Assembly (NCBI GenBank): GCA_021826835.1
Contig: JAKAYH010000091.1
Location: 1-7,903, forward strand
Direction of reading: 5' to 3'
DNA length: 7,903 bases
Source: Thermoplasmata archaeon
GTDB taxonomy: Archaea > Thermoplasmatota > Thermoplasmata > Thermoplasmatales > Thermoplasmataceae
The translations under genes and the position numbers were made by a program. Shown here in pieces: positions 5,457 to 7,903 of the stretch (its first letter is position 1; every line of letters starts with the position of its first letter). A model generated the notes under the pieces. The model saw only the letters and a program-made list of their open reading frames with translations, did not search any database and was not told the DNA's origin.

Positions 5457-6815
5457 ATGACTGAAACTCAATTCAAAGGAGAGTACGAGGAAAAAATAAA
5501 TGCAGAAAAGGCTGTATGGGGAACAAGAGGAAAGAAGTACGGGATATATCTGTTCGTAGTCGCCTTGTTAGGATGGGCACTAGCTTCTTACAATTATAAT
5601 TTACTCACGGTAGCATATCCTGTAGTTGCTACTGCTTTACATCTTACGCCAGCTCAAGTTGGAGAAACTGGAACAATCATCAGCTTAGTCTCAATTTTTG
5701 TGCCCATAGCTGTTGGTTCATGGATGGACTCAAAAGGTAGAAAAATAATGTGGATGTTTGTTCTAGCAGTGTCTGCAGTGTTTACTGCGTTAACCGCTCT
5801 TACCACAAATTTTGCTGAATTGGTTTTCTTTAGAACTGTTGCATCCTCGTTTGGCCTGTCTGAACTTGGTGTTTCAATTACCATAGTGAATGAATCTCTC
5901 GGTCCGAAGAGGCGCGGGTGGCTATATTCGTGGGTACAGGGTGGTTGGCCTTTAGGGGTGTTTTTAGCGTCAGGCATATACCTGGCAACGATCCATTTTG
6001 GCTTCAGGGTGGTATTTGCTATAGGCGCAATACCCTTAATCGTTGTGATAATTGGAAGGTACTGGATAAAAGATCCTGAACGCTATGAGAATTTAAAGAA
6101 AATAAAAGAGTTGTTAAAAAAAGGAGTACCTAAAGCTCAAATTGCAGGTATTGAAGAATTTCAGGCTGATTTGGATGAGTCACAGAAAATACCATTTAAA
6201 CAAATATTCGCTACAAAGGGCTATGTACGGGTGCAGTTAATTAAAGTAATGATAACATGGTTTTTTTACGCGTCTTCTTGGATGCTCCCAAACGTGTTTA
6301 TTTCCGCCTTTCTAGTAGAGTTTTACGGATGGTCCGCAACTTATGTGGCTACTTTACTCCTTATATCGGGGGGTTTAGGATTTTTCTTTTACCCGCTCGG
6401 TGGGTTTCTCGGAGAGAAATTTGGTAGAAAAAATATTTTAATAGGATCAGCAATTTTAACGCCTATATTTGCAATTCTATTCATTTTAGATGTTCATAAC
6501 ATCCTTTTTGCTTCGATTATCTACTTCTTCATTTATCAGGTCACTAATGGAACATGGTCGGGTGTAGGTTATACATACTGGGCAGAAAGTTTCCCAACCA
6601 GAGTTAGAGGAACTGTAATGGGATTTTTAACAGGGTGGTTTAATTTTTCTAACTTTGCGGGTAGCCTGATTTATACAGTGCTAGTTGTTTTATTTGTGCA
6701 TTCTCCTATCTTAATCTGGATAATACTTGGTGTTATCATTTCTGCGGGTGAATTAAGTGCATTTGCATTAAGGAATATTAAACCGGGAAAGACCTTGGAG
6801 GAAATATCGAGTTAA
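5457..6815 (+). CDS. MFS transporter (major facilitator superfamily, sugar/organic-acid type)
   Basis: The 452-residue membrane carrier has about twelve predicted helices, starting at about residue 29 and ending at about 436, with a cytoplasmic central loop (about 204-250) rich in charged residues. The MFS signature after TM2 is clear: GSWMDSKGRK at 87-96 (Gly87, Asp91, Gly94, Arg95). A second copy after TM8 reads GGFLGEKFGRK at 315-325. ESFPTRVRGTVMGF at 377-390 is the typical loop of the sugar / aromatic-acid porter branch. TM1 carries SYNYNLL where many acid:H+ symporters have a DxxD-type motif, so a conserved TM1 acid is missing and the coupling mode may differ. It is the last gene of the operon and immediately follows the cyclase stop, so it probably imports the substrate, or exports the product, of the two enzymes. 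The substrate cannot be assigned from sequence. The short soluble N-terminus (1-28) is charged and has no signal peptide. Confidence 0.88.
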   Translation: MTETQFKGEYEEKINAEKAVWGTRGKKYGIYLFVVALLGWALASYNYNLLTVAYPVVATALHLTPAQVGETGTIISLVSIFVPIAVGSWMDSKGRKIMWMFVLAVSAVFTALTALTTNFAELVFFRTVASSFGLSELGVSITIVNESLGPKRRGWLYSWVQGGWPLGVFLASGIYLATIHFGFRVVFAIGAIPLIVVIIGRYWIKDPERYENLKKIKELLKKGVPKAQIAGIEEFQADLDESQKIPFKQIFATKGYVRVQLIKVMITWFFYASSWMLPNVFISAFLVEFYGWSATYVATLLLISGGLGFFFYPLGGFLGEKFGRKNILIGSAILTPIFAILFILDVHNILFASIIYFFIYQVTNGTWSGVGYTYWAESFPTRVRGTVMGFLTGWFNFSNFAGSLIYTVLVVLFVHSPILIWIILGVIISAGELSAFALRNIKPGKTLEEISS

Positions 6816-7628
6816 AATTTAAACATCAAATGGCGTTAAGCTATATATTCAGTATCGCTTCAAACCCGTAAGACATTGAGGAATAAACGCTAAAGAATCA
6901 ACTATGAATCTCTCCACATATCGAATCTTACGCGATTTCTTATATTCATAAGTATTTATCCTCGTTTAAGGGTAATTATTTTCGAAATCATCTCGCCATA
7001 CACAATAATAAAATAAGGTAATTACAATGTATATGATAAACTCAAAATTATGAAATTTGATAATAGGTATCTAAGCTAAATCTTTATTCTGTCATCGTTT
7101 ACAACTTATGTAAATGGTAAATTCATCGGATATAATGTATGCAGATAAGATTCTCATATTCCTCTTAGAAAACAACTAAATAAAGAAAACAGCTTTATTA
7201 CAGATAACGAGTTTTTCTAATTCATTAAGAAACAGTTAAGAGATTTAGAATCCCGCGATTCAATAAAAATGGAAAGATAGATCTTTTGCAGAAAAGTTGT
7301 GTTTATGGATTTAACTTTGCGTGGCCATTTCGTTGCAAGCAACTCAGGAAGGCCGCCAGAATAGCAAACATGAAATCCTTGTTCCAGGAGGCATTGTGAA
7401 ACGAAACAAACGGATTATGGACATTGGTAATTTTTAGTTGATGGAATATGTAGAGATTAATTAACTTAAGAAATGAGTATATTACCGGAGAAGTAAGTGA
7501 AACTGTTTTTAACTATCTGAATTATTGAACCAATGTCTCATAGACCGAAAAAATAAACTAAAAATTGACTTACTCAGATTATGGAAAAGTACATATCATC
7601 AACTTACATCCGCGAATTTATGAGACTG
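6816..7628. other. Long intergenic region, no convincing gene; one GC-richer island
   Basis: These 813 bp between the convergent MFS and PdxA-family genes are very AT-rich and stops are dense in all frames. No tRNA, repeat array or insertion-sequence end was recognised. One island at about 7318-7400 is roughly half G+C, clearly above its surroundings. A plus-strand frame through it (7229 to about 7396, no start codon) ends with RCKQLRKAARIANMKSLFQEAL. Minus-strand frames through the same island are also open, so the true coding strand, if any, is uncertain. It may be the remnant of a gene. Its GGCC arms (7323-7326 and 7351-7354) with an inner GTTGC/GCAAC pair could also fold. An A-rich tract near the right end is the likely terminator of the PdxA-family gene. 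Confidence 0.5.
7545..7565 (-). terminator. T-rich terminator downstream of the PdxA-family gene
   Basis: On the minus strand the tract reads as two T runs (five and six T) separated by a few bases, about 65 bp after the PdxA-family stop. This matches the oligo-T termination signals of archaea. No hairpin is needed or obvious. Confidence 0.4.
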
Positions 7629-7903
7629 TTAAACTTTTAAGTACTTTTCATAATTTGTTTTGTAATTATATGAATATCTTAATGCTTTTTTAATTGCTTC
7701 TAGCATACTTATTTCATTCGCTGTACCTTTACCTGCTATATCAAATGCAGTTCCATGATCCACTGATGTTCTTAAAAATGGCAAGCCAATGTTTAAACTG
7801 ACTGTTCTATCAAAATCATACGTTTTTGCTGCTATGTGACCCTGATCGTGGTAAAGGGAAAGCACGATGTCATACATACCAAGTGATGCTTGATGAAATA
7901 CTG
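7629..7903 (-). CDS. pdxA: PdxA-family dehydrogenase, C-terminal fragment (cut by window edge)
   Basis: Only the last 91 codons or so are inside the window; the frame stays open to the right edge (reading VFHQASLG before MYDIV), so the Met at 7877 is internal and not the start. Family hallmarks are strong: the metal-binding YHDQGH, then [21 protein letters not shown], in which the His of DHGTAFD is a further metal ligand, and a closing helix [10 protein letters not shown]. PdxA oxidises 4-phosphohydroxy-L-threonine in one route to pyridoxal phosphate. Archaea normally make this cofactor with PdxS/PdxT instead, so a PdxA2-like role on phosphorylated four-carbon sugar acids (threonate or erythronate 4-phosphate) is more plausible (inference). 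The full family length is about 320-340 residues, so roughly 240 residues lie outside. The gene converges on the metabolic operon and ends near an oligo-T terminator. Confidence 0.85.
   Translation of the reverse strand, partial: VFHQASLGMYDIVLSLYHDQGHIAAKTYDFDRTVSLNIGLPFLRTSVDHGTAFDIAGKGTANEISMLEAIKKALRYSYNYKTNYEKYLKV

Noticed and set aside
5654..5977. Minus-strand open frame of 107 codons
   Set aside because: It lies antisense to the transmembrane part of the MFS gene and has no recognisable features or promoter.
1749..7076. Shared 11-mer GGTATCTAAGC at 1749-1759 and 7066-7076
   Set aside because: Matches of this length are expected several times by chance in about 8 kb, and the similarity does not extend on either side.
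1..7903. CRISPR array or complete tRNA/rRNA gene
   Set aside because: No regularly spaced repeats and no full cloverleaf were seen on either strand; only the tRNA 3' fragment at 88-104 resembles an RNA gene.

Overview
The window looks archaeal and most probably comes from a Thermoplasmata (Thermoplasmatales-type) organism. The DNA is AT-rich. Promoters are TATA-box type and sit about 25 bp upstream of start codons that have no leader or ribosome-binding site. There is a regulator with a bacterio-opsin-activator HTH, an archaeal-style tyrosine integrase, and an IS5-like transposase of a kind I associate with Ferroplasma/Thermoplasma relatives. The taxon is inferred from these features, not from a database match.

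Left part (1-1845). A short tRNA 3'-end fragment on the minus strand (88-104) lies about 55 bp before a tyrosine recombinase gene (161-1489). Its orientation fits an att site: chromosome to the left, integrated element to the right, and the intact tRNA gene expected beyond the right edge on the minus strand. The att core and the integrase start are surrounded by TATAC/GTATA inverted repeats. A gene-poor stretch follows (1490-1845) with a 14-bp palindrome and a T-rich terminator.

Middle part (1846-3614). A minus-strand HTH_10-type regulator (1846-2547) with a leaderless promoter is followed by the decayed remains of an IS5-family transposase (2723-3614, minus). The relic is broken by a one-base frameshift and by an internal deletion that appears to remove a catalytic Asp. 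It also lacks its N-terminus and recognisable inverted repeats.

Right part (3702-6815). Three plus-strand genes form a tight operon, joined by two identical TAAATG stop/start junctions. They encode a ketol-acid-reductoisomerase-like protein, a metal-dependent cyclase/hydrolase of the kynurenine-formamidase type, and an MFS transporter. The reductoisomerase homologue keeps the Rossmann motif and acidic metal ligands, but the conserved active-site His is Ser and the active-site Lys is Arg. It is therefore probably not ordinary IlvC. The set reads as a small uptake-and-conversion module for an organic acid whose identity cannot be read from sequence.

Right edge (6816-7903). About 813 bp have no convincing gene but contain a GC-richer island that may be a gene remnant. 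The C-terminal end of a PdxA-family dehydrogenase follows on the minus strand, cut by the window edge and convergent with the operon. If the att interpretation is right, the metabolic genes could be cargo of an integrated element, but the right boundary is not visible.
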